Source of the DNA: Olsenella sp. kh2p3 | GTDB taxonomy: Bacteria > Actinomycetota > Coriobacteriia > Coriobacteriales > Atopobiaceae | Direction of reading: 5' to 3' | Length of the DNA: 64,000 bases | NCBI GenBank assembly: GCA_900119625.1 | Contig: FPKD01000003.1 | Location: 118,898-182,897, forward strand | Part shown: piece after piece, positions 7,858 through 16,620 of the stretch | Numbering within the stretch: the first letter of the stretch is position 1 | Layout: each line of letters opens with the position of its first letter | Program-made: the position numbers and the translations under genes | Notes under the pieces: model-generated | What the model saw: only the letters and a program-made list of their open reading frames with translations | What the model was told of the DNA's origin: nothing | The model's database searches: none

Positions 7858-9837
7858 CTAACGCGCCTTCTCCGCCACCGTCTGGGCCTCCTCGTCCCAG
7901 GCACGCAGGGCGTCAAAGACCGCCTGCGCCACATCTGCGGGCACGCCCGGGACCTGGGCGATGTCCTCCACGCTCGCAGCACGCAAGCGCTTGAGCGACC
8001 CAAAGCGGCGCATGATGGCCCGCTTGCGCTTAGGACCCACGCCTGGCACGTCATCGAGCACCGAGACGGTCATGGCCTTGTCGCGCAGCTCGCGATGGAA
8101 GGTGATGGCAAAGCGGTGCGACTCGTCGCGCACCTGCTTGATGAGGTAGAGCGACGCCGAGCCCGAGGGCAGCACCACGGGCGTCTCGTCCCAGGGGACA
8201 AAGACCTCCTCGTCCGACTTGGCAAGGCCGCACACGGGAATGTCGAGCCCCAACGAGGAGAGCTGCTCCATGGCAGCCGTGAGCTGGGGCTTGCCGCCAT
8301 CGACCACCAGCAGGTCCGGACGCGAGCCAAAGCGCTCGTCGGCCATGCGCTCGGGCGCGTAGCGCCGGGCGAGAACCTCTGACATGCTCACGAAGTCATT
8401 CGCCTCGGTGAGCGGCGTCTGGATCTTGAAGCGCCGGTACTGGGACTTGTCGGGACGACCGTTGGTAAAGACGACCATGGAGGCAACCGTAAAGTGGCCG
8501 TGGAGGGTCGAGATGTCGAAGCACTCGATGCGCATGGGCGGCGCATCGAGTGCAAGCGCACTCTCGAGCTGCAGCAGCGCCTGGTTGGTGCGGTCGTCCG
8601 CGTAGCCCGTGCGCACCATGTAGCGCATGAGCGCATGGCGGGCGTTGGCGACCGCCATGTCCAGGAGGTGGCGCTTCTCGCCCCGCTGCGGGTGATGGAT
8701 GTGGCAGGCGCGCCCGCGCTTCTCGGCAAGCCATTCCGAGAGGAGCTCGGCGTCCGGCAGGTCTACGTCCACGTCCACCTCGGAGGGGATGTCAGCTGTC
8801 TCGTCGTAGTAGCGCTTGAGGAAGCCGCCCTGCAGCTCGACCTCCCCCACGTCCGCGCCCTTGTCGAGAATGAACTCGACGGTGCGCACCGTGCGGCCCT
8901 CGCGCACCACGAAGACGCAGGCCGCGCTGATGGTCTCCTCGCGGTAGAAGCCGATAAGGTCGAGGGAGACGTCCGAGGAGAACATGACCTGCTGGCGGTC
9001 GTCCAGGGCGTTCAGGCTCTCGAGGCGCGCCTTCAGGCGGCCCGCGCGCTCAAAGTCGAGGTCCGCGGCGGCCTCGCGCATCTGCTCCTCAACGGCCGAG
9101 ACCACGTGCGAGCGGCGCCCGGCGAGAAAGTCCTCGACCTGGCGCACGTGCTTGGCATACTCGACGGTATCGATGGCGCCCACGCAGACGCCCGGGCCCT
9201 TACCCATGTGGTAGTCGAAGCAGGGCCGCCCCGTGCGGGCAAGCGCCAGGTTGGCCACGGCCGCCTCGTCAGGGCGGCGCTCCAGCTCGCGGCGACAGCG
9301 CTTCCACTCCGCGCACGTGGCTATGCAGATGGGGACAACCTTGCGCAGCGTGTCGATGGTGTCGCGCGCGGCGTGGGCGTCGGTGTAGGGGCCAAAGTAG
9401 CGCGTGCCCTTGCGGTGGTGCTCGCGCGTGTACTTGATGGCCGGGAACACGTCCGACTCGGTGATGGCGATGTAGGGGTAGCTCTTGTCGTCCTTGAAGT
9501 CCACGTTGAAGTACGGGTGGTACTGGGCGATGAGGTTGCGCTCGAGCACGAGGGCCTCGTGCTCGGAGCCCACCACGATGTAGTCGAACGACCTCACGAC
9601 CTGCATCATGAGGGGGATCTTGTCACGATCGTCCTGGAGCGTCACGTACTGGCGCAGGCGGGCGCGCAGGTTCTTGGCCTTGCCCACGTAGACAACCTGC
9701 CCGCGCGCGTCCTTCCAGAGGTAGCAGCCGGGGTCCGTAGGCGCGTCGTCCACCTGGCGACGTAACTCGGGCAGACTCTCGTCAAGCGAGCGCGCGTCAT
9801 CGAAGTCGGGGCGGGCCCCGGGGTCACGGATTGTCAT
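7858..9837 (-). CDS. uvrC: Excinuclease ABC subunit C
   Basis: Makes both incisions during nucleotide excision repair with UvrAB. The 659-residue protein has the N-terminal GIY-YIG nuclease domain (GCYLWKDARGQVVYVGKAKN), a UVR helix (DFERAGRLKARLESL), the RNase H-like domain with the acidic VVDGGKPQL segment, and C-terminal helix-hairpin-helix motifs (LDDVPGVGPKRKRAIMRRFG). I chose the ATG at 9837; GAAGGGAG precedes it. The upstream frame extends to 9906 without an obvious start signal. nanE follows closely. Confidence 0.96.
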   Translation of the reverse strand: MTIRDPGARPDFDDARSLDESLPELRRQVDDAPTDPGCYLWKDARGQVVYVGKAKNLRARLRQYVTLQDDRDKIPLMMQVVRSFDYIVVGSEHEALVLERNLIAQYHPYFNVDFKDDKSYPYIAITESDVFPAIKYTREHHRKGTRYFGPYTDAHAARDTIDTLRKVVPICIATCAEWKRCRRELERRPDEAAVANLALARTGRPCFDYHMGKGPGVCVGAIDTVEYAKHVRQVEDFLAGRRSHVVSAVEEQMREAAADLDFERAGRLKARLESLNALDDRQQVMFSSDVSLDLIGFYREETISAACVFVVREGRTVRTVEFILDKGADVGEVELQGGFLKRYYDETADIPSEVDVDVDLPDAELLSEWLAEKRGRACHIHHPQRGEKRHLLDMAVANARHALMRYMVRTGYADDRTNQALLQLESALALDAPPMRIECFDISTLHGHFTVASMVVFTNGRPDKSQYRRFKIQTPLTEANDFVSMSEVLARRYAPERMADERFGSRPDLLVVDGGKPQLTAAMEQLSSLGLDIPVCGLAKSDEEVFVPWDETPVVLPSGSASLYLIKQVRDESHRFAITFHRELRDKAMTVSVLDDVPGVGPKRKRAIMRRFGSLKRLRAASVEDIAQVPGVPADVAQAVFDALRAWDEEAQTVAEKAR

Positions 9838-9937
9838 GGCACGCGACTCCCTTCCGCACGGGCCATACCTTCGCAGAGCATGCGACACGTCTCCCCTCGG
9901 CACCAAAAGGACACTTCAACAGTAGGAGTAGTATAAG

Positions 9938-9956
9938 GTGCGTTTGCAAAACGCAC
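9938..9956 (+). promoter_or_regulatory. Perfect palindrome in divergent uvrC / ligase promoter region
   Basis: GTGCGTTT and AAACGCAC flank GCA, giving 8-base perfect arms. The palindrome directly follows a TATAAG (9932-9937) that could be a -10 element for the ATP-grasp gene starting at 9985. Its position over the expected start point fits an operator, but the regulator is unknown. A short hairpin in the 5' leader is the alternative. Confidence 0.4.
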
Positions 9957-9984
9957 GTGGTTCCCATTTAAGCTAGGAGATGCA

Positions 9985-11211
9985 ATGGCCTTACCCGATT
10001 TCGTCCCTCTCATCCTGGGGGGCGACATTGGCGCATACGCGCTTGGCCGCGAGTTCCACGAGGCATGCGGGGTTCGCAGCATATGCGCTTCTCAAGGTCC
10101 CATCGACGCCATCACGAAGTCTCGCATCTTTGAGTGCGCAAGCGTCAGCAGGCTTGATGACGCCGAGGTCGAGCGCGTAGTGCGTGAGACGGCAGCCGCC
10201 CACGCAGACCAGAAGGTCCTTCTCATCACCAACCTCGAATCTGTGGTGGGCTGCGTCTGCCGCCTGGAGGCACGCCTACCGGAAAACGTGGTGACCCCCA
10301 CCCCATCCCTCGAGTCCGTGGAGGCGCTTGCCCACAAGGACCGCTTCATCCGCCTCTGCCGCGAGCGGAACCTTCCCACCCCGGCAACAGAGATCGTCGA
10401 CCTTTCCGGTGGCACCACAATTCCGCCGAGCAAGATCGCCTTTCCCGTGGTTGCCAAACCGTCCTTCTCGGCAGAGTACGCCCCGTTCATCGCCCAGGGG
10501 TTCCGGAAGGTCTACCTCATGCACAGCCAGGCACAGCTCGACGAGCTTTGGAAGAAGCTGCGCTCGGCAGAATTCGCAGGCACCTTCCTGGTTCAGGAGT
10601 TTGTCCCCGGCGATGACACCATGAACGAGACCGTCACCGTCTACGTGACGCGCTCTGGGCGCATCAGCCTGCTCTCAGGAGCCCGCACTATTCTCAACGA
10701 CCACTCACCCAGCCTGATGGGAAACTCCGTGGCAATGCTCACGCAAGAGGTGCCAGAACTATACGACCAGGTGAGCCGGCTCCTCGAGGGCATGGACTAT
10801 CACGGCTACGCATGCGTTGACGTAAAGCGCGACCCGCGTGATGGGCGGGCACTCTTCCTTGAGATAAACCCCCGTGTTGGGCGCAACTCCTACTACGTAA
10901 GCGCCGCGGGCGAGAATCCCATGGGCCACTGCATCGAAGAGCTTGTCTTTGGCAGAGAGCCCAAGGAGGTGCGCACCTCGCGCGAGGCCCTCTACACGCT
11001 TGTCCCCCGCGGCCTTCTCAGGCGCTACCTCACCGACGAGTCCCTACGCAAGCGAGTCGAGAATGCATACCGTGCCGGTCTTGTCTTCGATCCTCAACGC
11101 TACGCGCATGACAACGGCGCATCGCGCATGCTGAGCGTTTCTCTCACCGAGCTTAACCAGTACCGGAAGTTTGCAAAATACTACCCCGAGCAAAGCAGTT
11201 CGAGCTTCTAG
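9985..11211 (+). CDS. ATP-grasp ligase, D-aspartate-ligase-like (cross-bridge ligase 1)
   Basis: This 408-residue protein resembles the ATP-grasp D-aspartate ligase family (Enterococcus faecium Aslfm), which adds D-Asp to the lysine side chain of peptidoglycan precursors. The N-terminal segment LILGGDIGAYALGREFHEACG matches the family opening. ATP-grasp residues include FPVVAKPS, the acidic FLVQEFVPGDD and FLEINPRVGRNSYYV near the C-terminus. The ATG at 9985 follows AGCTAGGAGATGCA. A FemX-type transferase follows beyond tRNA-Asn, and a paralogue lies at 12468-13706. D-Asp as substrate is inference; L-Asp, Asn or another amino acid is possible. Confidence 0.8.
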   Translation: MALPDFVPLILGGDIGAYALGREFHEACGVRSICASQGPIDAITKSRIFECASVSRLDDAEVERVVRETAAAHADQKVLLITNLESVVGCVCRLEARLPENVVTPTPSLESVEALAHKDRFIRLCRERNLPTPATEIVDLSGGTTIPPSKIAFPVVAKPSFSAEYAPFIAQGFRKVYLMHSQAQLDELWKKLRSAEFAGTFLVQEFVPGDDTMNETVTVYVTRSGRISLLSGARTILNDHSPSLMGNSVAMLTQEVPELYDQVSRLLEGMDYHGYACVDVKRDPRDGRALFLEINPRVGRNSYYVSAAGENPMGHCIEELVFGREPKEVRTSREALYTLVPRGLLRRYLTDESLRKRVENAYRAGLVFDPQRYAHDNGASRMLSVSLTELNQYRKFAKYYPEQSSSSF

Positions 11212-11302
11212 GCGTTTGGCAAAGGCCATTTGTATGGCGATAAGGAAATTGAATGAACCCGTGAGGTTTGGCCGACGAGGTATTATTATTGTTCGACGTG
11301 AT

Positions 11303-11377
11303 TCCCCGGTGGCGCAGTGGTAGCGCAGCTGACTGTTAATCAGCGTGTCGCAGGTTCGAACCCTGCCCGGGGAGCCA
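11303..11377 (+). tRNA. tRNA-Asn (GTT)
   Basis: The acceptor stem TCCCCGG (11303-11309) pairs with CCGGGGA (11367-11373), followed by G and an encoded CCA. The anticodon arm GCTGA / TCAGC surrounds CTGTTAA, with the anticodon GTT at 11335-11337. The T arm carries the standard GGTTCGAACC. An intrinsic terminator follows after 11 bases. Confidence 0.97.
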
Positions 11378-11388
11378 GACCGCAATGC

Positions 11389-11418
11389 GGGGCCGGCGCT
11401 TTTCGTCGGCCCCGTTTT
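11389..11418 (+). terminator. Intrinsic terminator after tRNA-Asn
   Basis: GGGGCCG (11389-11395) pairs with CGGCCCC (11407-11413) across an 11-base loop and is followed by GTTTT. It should separate the tRNA transcript from the FemX gene 55 bases downstream, although read-through is possible. Confidence 0.75.
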
Positions 11419-11473
11419 CATGTTCACCCCAACAGAGGCGGGTGGCAGTCGGCATGCGAGAAGGAGACGTCAG

Positions 11474-12454
11474 GTGGCACACTTCCTGCAATCAGAGGCA
11501 TGGGCACGCTTCCAGCAGAGCCTGGGCGAGCGCGTTACCAGGCGCGTAGGCGAGGACTGGAGCTTCCTTGGCGTCGAGGAAACTCAGGTCTTTGGCCCGT
11601 TTCACACAAAGCGCCTCTATGCGCCATATGGGCCGAGCTTCTCGGACCCTGAGGCACTCCAGCCGGCACTCGAGCAGTTCGAGCTCAACGCCCGCCAGAT
11701 GGGCGACGTCTTTGTGCGCGTCGAGCCCATGGGCACCTCGCCGGAGGTCGAGAAGGGCGCGCGCGAGAAGCTCGAGTCCCTTGGGTTTCACCGCGTGAGC
11801 CACCTCCTGCCGGAGGACACGTGGCGCATAAACGTCACCGTTGGTAAAGACGCCCTGCTCAAGGGCATGGATAAGTCCAACCGCAAGCGCTATCGCCAGG
11901 CAGCCGGCAAGGGCATTGAGATTCGCACGTCCACCAACCCGGAAGACATTCCGCTGCTCACCAAGCTCATGAGCGACGTCGAGGAGAGGGACGGCGTAAC
12001 GCTTCGCGATACCGACTACCTCAAGAAGGAGGCCGCCTCGCTCTTCCCCACCGGAAACGGCCGACTGTATCTTGCGGTGCTTCACGAGAGGGATGCCGAT
12101 GGCAACCCCACCGGCGAGGAGCGCGTGATTGCCGCCAACTTTGTCTTCCTCGATGACGGCTGCTGCTACCTCATCCACAACGGCGCAGACAGCAACTACT
12201 TCAAGACCGGCGCAAACGTAGCCATGCAGGTGCAGATTGTGCTCGATGCCGCCGAGGAGGGCCGCACGTGGTGCGACTTCCACGGCATGGCACCCGAGGG
12301 TGCCGGCCCAGAGCACCCCTGGTACGGGTTCACTAAGTTCAAGCAGTCCTTTGGCGGAGAGGCGCGCCACTACCTTGGCACCTGGGAGAAGCCCATCAAG
12401 CAGGCGCACTACGCCGTCTACGACCTTGCCCGCAAGGTGATTGCGCACAAGTAG
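11474..12454 (+). CDS. FemABX-family peptidoglycan bridge aminoacyltransferase 1
   Basis: FemX/MurM-type proteins move an amino acid from aminoacyl-tRNA to the peptidoglycan stem peptide at the inner membrane face. This 326-residue protein has the two GNAT-like halves of the family: KSNRKRYRQAAGKGIE lies in the first, and YLIHNGADSNYFKTGANVAMQ with the terminal YGFTKFKQSFGGEARHYLGTWE in the second. I chose the GTG at 11474 (VAHFLQSEAW) because AAGGAG stands 7 bases upstream; the frame before it covers the terminator and tRNA. It converges with the second ATP-grasp gene, 13 bases between stops. Confidence 0.88.
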   Translation: MAHFLQSEAWARFQQSLGERVTRRVGEDWSFLGVEETQVFGPFHTKRLYAPYGPSFSDPEALQPALEQFELNARQMGDVFVRVEPMGTSPEVEKGAREKLESLGFHRVSHLLPEDTWRINVTVGKDALLKGMDKSNRKRYRQAAGKGIEIRTSTNPEDIPLLTKLMSDVEERDGVTLRDTDYLKKEAASLFPTGNGRLYLAVLHERDADGNPTGEERVIAANFVFLDDGCCYLIHNGADSNYFKTGANVAMQVQIVLDAAEEGRTWCDFHGMAPEGAGPEHPWYGFTKFKQSFGGEARHYLGTWEKPIKQAHYAVYDLARKVIAHK

Positions 12455-12467
12455 GTTTGCGGCGCCC

Positions 12468-13706
12468 CTAAAACGAGCTCTCGGTTGGCCTTGGGTAGTA
12501 GCGGCGGAACTTACGCAGCTGGTTCCACTCCGTGAGATCGACGTCCAAGCGGCGGCGCAGGCTCATGTCAGGCGCGTAGCGCTGGGGGTCAACCCGACGG
12601 CCGTCACGGATGAGGCCCCGCACTTCTGCTGCAAGCGTACTGTCGGTGAGGTAACGCATGAGCAGGCAGTCCGGCACAAGCGAGTACAGGCAGGGGTTCT
12701 CGGCACACACAAGAGGGCGATTCTCGCCATCTACAAGATCGGCAACCATGATCTGCATGGGATTGGCTCCCGCGCCAACAACGTAGTAGGAGTTGCACCC
12801 TACACGGGGGTTGAGCTCGAAGAAGAGCCACTCCCCCGTTGCCGGGTCTCGCTTCATGTCAACCTCCGCGAAGCCCGTGTAGCGCAGGTCCTGAAGAAGG
12901 CCGGCGACCTTCTCAACCATGTTGGGCATAGGGCGAGAGACCATGGCCACAGAGTTGCCGCGCATGGTGGGCGCATGGTCCTCGAGCAGGGTTTGGGCGG
13001 CCGAGAAGAGGCGCAGGGAGCCCGCGGCGTCAACGTAAAGCGTGAGCGCACCCATATGGGTGTCGTCACCGCCAATGAGCTCTTGGACAAGGAAGTCGCC
13101 CGAAAAGCCTGCGGCTCGAAGCGAGGCCCAGAGTTCATCAAGTTCTGCCTGGGAGTTCATGCGGTAGACCTTGCGGAACCCCTTTGAGAAAAGGTGGCTG
13201 TAGCCAGCGGAACGGGCCGCCTTCGCGACAACTGGAAAGCAAATCTGGGTAGGCGGGATGACATCGCTGCCCGCAAGACGCACGATCTCGGTCTGTGGTG
13301 TTGGAAGGCCATGAGCCGCGCAAAGGGCCATGAACTCGGACTTGTCGCAAGCCCGGGAAAACGCCTCCCGAGAAGGGATGGGCAGGACGAACTGGGACGG
13401 GAGCTCGTCGCGAATAGCCTCGAGAGCCTCTGCAAGGGCATCGGTGGAGACGATGACGGGCATGCGCACGCCGGGTGCGCTCGAAGCAAGCTCCAGCAGG
13501 ACGTGCAGGAGCTGATTGGGCGCGAACGACGGCAGCAGGTGCTTCTCGAGAATGCGCGAGTGCTCAACGGCGGCAGCGAAACCGGTGCCCAGTATTGCCG
13601 ATCGAACGCCAAACGCCTCGTGAAACTCCCGGGCATAGGCGTGGCAGGAAATGTCCCCACCAAGAATGACGGGGAGAAGGTCAGACCTTGACTGGGCCAT
13701 TGTCAT
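12468..13706 (-). CDS. ATP-grasp ligase, D-aspartate-ligase-like (cross-bridge ligase 2)
   Basis: Paralogue of the ligase at 9985-11211, 412 residues. It shares the opening LPVILGGDISCHAYAREFHEAFG, the lysine segment FPVVAKAARSAG, and FFELNPRVGCNSYYVVGAGAN, and both proteins end in a YYP...SF tail. The start is uncertain: ATG at 13706 and ATG at 13700 both lack a strong Shine-Dalgarno. It lies 14 bases downstream of the second FemX gene, at the far end of the histidine operon transcript. It is probably a second amino-acid ligase for peptidoglycan or a related polymer. The two paralogues may differ in stereochemistry or substrate. Confidence 0.8.
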   Translation of the reverse strand: MTMAQSRSDLLPVILGGDISCHAYAREFHEAFGVRSAILGTGFAAAVEHSRILEKHLLPSFAPNQLLHVLLELASSAPGVRMPVIVSTDALAEALEAIRDELPSQFVLPIPSREAFSRACDKSEFMALCAAHGLPTPQTEIVRLAGSDVIPPTQICFPVVAKAARSAGYSHLFSKGFRKVYRMNSQAELDELWASLRAAGFSGDFLVQELIGGDDTHMGALTLYVDAAGSLRLFSAAQTLLEDHAPTMRGNSVAMVSRPMPNMVEKVAGLLQDLRYTGFAEVDMKRDPATGEWLFFELNPRVGCNSYYVVGAGANPMQIMVADLVDGENRPLVCAENPCLYSLVPDCLLMRYLTDSTLAAEVRGLIRDGRRVDPQRYAPDMSLRRRLDVDLTEWNQLRKFRRYYPRPTESSF

Positions 13707-13720
13707 GAGAAGATACCCAA

Positions 13721-14725
13721 CTACCGATGTGAGTGACGGAGGTGCTGCAGGCGCACGAGGGCGCCGTAGAAGGCAGTGCGCACGGGCACGTCGCGGTCGG
13801 GGGCAACGTGGACGAGTTCCTTCGAGAACTTTGTCTTGAACTCGTTGAGGCCCATAAGCTGAGGCGCAATCTCCGAGCCAACGGCCATGAGGTCATAGCG
13901 CTCGACTCCCGCTTCCCCAAGGGACTCCGCCTCAAAGAGCACGAGGCGCTCGCCAACGTGCTGCCGCATGGTGGCGTTCTTCGACGCCGCGTAGTACCGC
14001 ATGGCGACCTTACCGCTAATGGTGACGATCGACCAGGCGCAGAGCTCGCCGTCGATGCGTGCGGCAAAAACACGGGCGTGCTCGGGGCCAAGAGTGGCAA
14101 GCAGCCGCTCATAGTCCCCGCAGGGAGCGGGCGCAAAGCCGTCGCGCGCGCCTGTCTCGACCATGATCTGGTAGTACGGAGCAAAGTCCGCAGCGGCGAG
14201 GTCAGTCTCATCCGCAACCTCAGCTGGACATTCGCGCAAAGACTTGCGCACGTCACGACGTCCGCGCGGCTTCATGCGCGAAAGAATGCCCTCCTCACCG
14301 CCTTCGGTCTGGATAACGACGGTTGTGTCATAGGGAATCGTGGAGAGCGTATGACAGGCGAAGTCTACGTCCGCGTCCACTGCCAGGCGGAGGAAAACAA
14401 CCTTGCCATCGCGGGTGTGAACGTAGCTGCGAAGCGCCTCGAGCGCCTCGGCCTCTTCGCTGGGTGTGGGAGCCTCGAACCAGATGGGCCCATGATGTGA
14501 GCGCAGGTAATGGAAGCGATGGGTGAGGTAGTCCATAAAGGCAGCAACGGCAACAGCATCGCCGTCGTGCTCGATGGCAACGCAGCCCCAAAAGCTGCGC
14601 CCGGGAATGCCAGACTCGTACTCAGACCAGGCCTTTGTTTGCTCTATGGGGACGTCAACGTTCTGGGCCGCCAAAAGCGACTCGAACTCAGACCAGTCAA
14701 TCTCTCTCACGTGAAAGGCCATCAT
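13721..14725 (-). CDS. FemABX-family peptidoglycan bridge aminoacyltransferase 2
   Basis: A 334-residue FemAB-type protein. Family-like segments are MKPRGRRDVRKSLRE in the centre, CAWSIVTISGKVAMRYYAAS, and the C-terminal LMGLNEFKTKFSKELVHVAP. The double ATG at 14725/14722 follows GGAGGGGGCA. hisE ends only 11 bases upstream, so this gene and the ATP-grasp gene behind it are likely the tail of the histidine operon transcript. It is clearly different from the transferase at 11474 and may add a different residue to the bridge. Confidence 0.85.
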   Translation of the reverse strand: MMAFHVREIDWSEFESLLAAQNVDVPIEQTKAWSEYESGIPGRSFWGCVAIEHDGDAVAVAAFMDYLTHRFHYLRSHHGPIWFEAPTPSEEAEALEALRSYVHTRDGKVVFLRLAVDADVDFACHTLSTIPYDTTVVIQTEGGEEGILSRMKPRGRRDVRKSLRECPAEVADETDLAAADFAPYYQIMVETGARDGFAPAPCGDYERLLATLGPEHARVFAARIDGELCAWSIVTISGKVAMRYYAASKNATMRQHVGERLVLFEAESLGEAGVERYDLMAVGSEIAPQLMGLNEFKTKFSKELVHVAPDRDVPVRTAFYGALVRLQHLRHSHR

Positions 14726-14736
14726 TGCCCCCTCCG

Positions 14737-15060
14737 CTAATGGCGACGAGCGTCAAGCTCGCCCGCCAGCTCGTCGAGCGTGATGCCGTACTTCTCGGCA
14801 ACAACGAGTATGTGGTAGAGGAGGTCTCCCATCTCGTAGCGTATGTGGTCATGGTCCTCGTCCTTGCAGGCCATGATGATCTCCGACGACTCCTCCGCAA
14901 GCTTTGAGAGCAGCTTGTCGCCCTTCTCGGGCGTGAGGAGACGCGCTGTATAAGACTCCTCCGGAGTCGCTGACGTGGCCCGCTGATGGATGACGGCGGC
15001 GAGCCCCTCCAGGGTCTCCCCGATGTTGCCGTCCTTCACGTTTGCGGTTCTGACACCCAT
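14737..15060 (-). CDS. hisE: Phosphoribosyl-ATP pyrophosphatase
   Basis: Hydrolyses phosphoribosyl-ATP to phosphoribosyl-AMP, step 2 of histidine synthesis. The 107-residue all-alpha protein has the family segment KLAEESSEIIMACKDED and the YEMGDLLYHILV helix. The ATG at 15060 follows AAAGGAGATCAG. HisE is a separate protein here, not fused to HisI as in enterobacteria. It ends 11 bases before the FemX gene. Confidence 0.95.
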   Translation of the reverse strand: MGVRTANVKDGNIGETLEGLAAVIHQRATSATPEESYTARLLTPEKGDKLLSKLAEESSEIIMACKDEDHDHIRYEMGDLLYHILVVAEKYGITLDELAGELDARRH

Positions 15061-15148
15061 CTGATCTCCTTTGGTCTGTGCGAGCAACCCGCTCAGTGTA
15101 CGGCAAGGGTGTCTGCAGAATGTGCAGGCAACGTAGCGCCGGGCGCAC

Positions 15149-15532
15149 TCAGGCGAGAGGGACCTCGCGGAAGAAGCAGCTACGGTGTCCCGTGTGGCAG
15201 GCTGGGCCGGGAGAGTCCACCACGTAGACGAGGGTGTCGGCGTCGCAGTCCACAAGGACGCGGCGCACCTGCTGTATGTTTCCGCTGGTGGCCCCCTTGT
15301 TCCAGAGCTCCTTGCGAGAGCGCGACCAGAACCAGCTGGTACGCGTTTTGAGGGTGAGGTCCAGGGCCTCGCGGTTTGCCCAGGCAACCATGAGCACCTC
15401 GCCCGAGCCTTCCTGCTGCACCACCACGGGCACGAGGCCGTGGGCGTCAAAGCTCACGCAGGCGGGGAAGTTGTCGCAGGGCTGTGTGGGCTCGCCGGCA
15501 TAGGCAGGCGAGACAAGCGACGCATCTGGCAT
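15149..15532 (-). CDS. hisI: Phosphoribosyl-AMP cyclohydrolase
   Basis: Opens the adenine ring of phosphoribosyl-AMP, step 3 of histidine synthesis. The 127 residues include the metal-binding run VDCDADTLVYVVD and the zinc-site GPACHTGHRSCFF. The ATG at 15532 is used; a short N-terminal extension precedes the conserved VSFDAHGLVPVV. It lies between hisF and hisE, with 88 bases before hisE in which I see no clear signal. Confidence 0.95.
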   Translation of the reverse strand: MPDASLVSPAYAGEPTQPCDNFPACVSFDAHGLVPVVVQQEGSGEVLMVAWANREALDLTLKTRTSWFWSRSRKELWNKGATSGNIQQVRRVLVDCDADTLVYVVDSPGPACHTGHRSCFFREVPLA

Positions 15533-15573
15533 GACTGTTGCTCCTTCTCGACTGATGGACCGCGTGAGACGTG

Positions 15574-16341
15574 CTAGAAGTCAAGCCTCACGGGAATGCC
15601 CTGGCTTGCCATGTACTCCTTCACCTGGCGCACCGTGTAGGTTCCAAAGTGGAAGACGCTCGCAGCGAGAACGGCGTCGGCCTCGCCCTCGATTATGCCC
15701 TCGGCAAAGTGCTCGAGCGTGCCCACGCCGCCCGAAGCAATGACGGGAATGCTCACCGCACGCGAGACGGCACGGGTGAGCGGGATGTCGAAGCCGTCCT
15801 TGGTGCCGTCGCGGTCCATGCTCGTAAGGAGGATCTCTCCGGCGCCGCGGCGTGCGGCCTCCTCGGCCCACTCGACGGCGTCAATGCCCGTGGGGATGCG
15901 GCCTCCAGCAAGGTAGACCTCCCACTTGTCGCCCGGCCCCACCTGCTTGGCGTCGATGGCAACGACCACGGCCTGGCTGCCAAAGGCGCTGGCGGCACGC
16001 GTGATGAGGGTGGGGTCGCGCACGGCGGCCGAGTTGATGGAGACCTTGTCGGCACCGGCAGAGACCATCACGCGGCAGCCCTCGACGTCGCGGAAGCCGC
16101 CGCCCACGGTGTAGGGGATGTGCAGCTGGCTTGCCGCACGCGAGGCCAAATCCACTGTAGTGGAACGGTCGTCTGAAGTTGCAGTGATGTCGAGGAAGAC
16201 CACCTCGTCCGCGCCCTCCCGGTCGTACTTGGCAGCCAACTCCACGGGGTCGCCGGCGTCGCGCAGGTCGACGAAGTTGACGCCCTTAACGACGCGGCCG
16301 TCCTTGACGTCCAGGCAGGGGATGACCCTCTTTGTCAGCAT
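15574..16341 (-). CDS. hisF: Imidazole glycerol phosphate synthase, cyclase subunit
   Basis: With HisH it forms IGP and AICAR from PRFAR. The 255-residue TIM barrel starts [20 protein letters not shown], containing the catalytic Asp of PCLDV, and has the second catalytic Asp in VVVAIDAK. The ATG at 16341 follows GAAGGGAAGTAACC. It is separated from hisA by 374 bases that hold two very long hairpins, so its expression may differ from the upstream his genes. Confidence 0.96.
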   Translation of the reverse strand: MLTKRVIPCLDVKDGRVVKGVNFVDLRDAGDPVELAAKYDREGADEVVFLDITATSDDRSTTVDLASRAASQLHIPYTVGGGFRDVEGCRVMVSAGADKVSINSAAVRDPTLITRAASAFGSQAVVVAIDAKQVGPGDKWEVYLAGGRIPTGIDAVEWAEEAARRGAGEILLTSMDRDGTKDGFDIPLTRAVSRAVSIPVIASGGVGTLEHFAEGIIEGEADAVLAASVFHFGTYTVRQVKEYMASQGIPVRLDF

Positions 16342-16360
16342 GGTTACTTCCCTTCGGTGG

Positions 16361-16452
16361 GGGCCGCCGTGCTTGTCGCTGCGCTCGGCGCTCGCCGCCC
16401 TTGAGGCGGCTCGCTCGCTTCGCGACTTGCGCCGCGACAAGCACGGCGGCCC
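16361..16452. repeat. Long hairpin element D1 between hisA and hisF
   Basis: GGGCCGCCGTGCTTGTCG (16361-16378) pairs perfectly over 18 bases with 16435-16452. The 56-base loop is itself G+C rich and contains GCTCGCTCGCTTCGCGACT, found inverted in the second hairpin at 16621-16708. The stem would block transcription or translation between hisA and hisF. No T-run follows on the minus strand. Confidence 0.85.
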
Positions 16453-16620
16453 GCAGTCGAAACCAATACGTTCAAGCGGTCAGCCCCTGACTGGAGCCTG
16501 GGACCTGGGCCTGACCTTCTAGAAGAGCAAAGAACAGTGCACAGAGAGAAGAGCTACAACCACAACCAGAAGCCAAGCGACGTTGTGCGAGGGCGCGCTG
16601 CCTGCGGTAGGTCGCTCCGA

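Noticed and set aside
12441..13187. + strand frame opposite the second ATP-grasp gene
   Set aside because: It starts inside the end of femX and lies antisense to a clear ATP-grasp protein; no independent evidence supports it.
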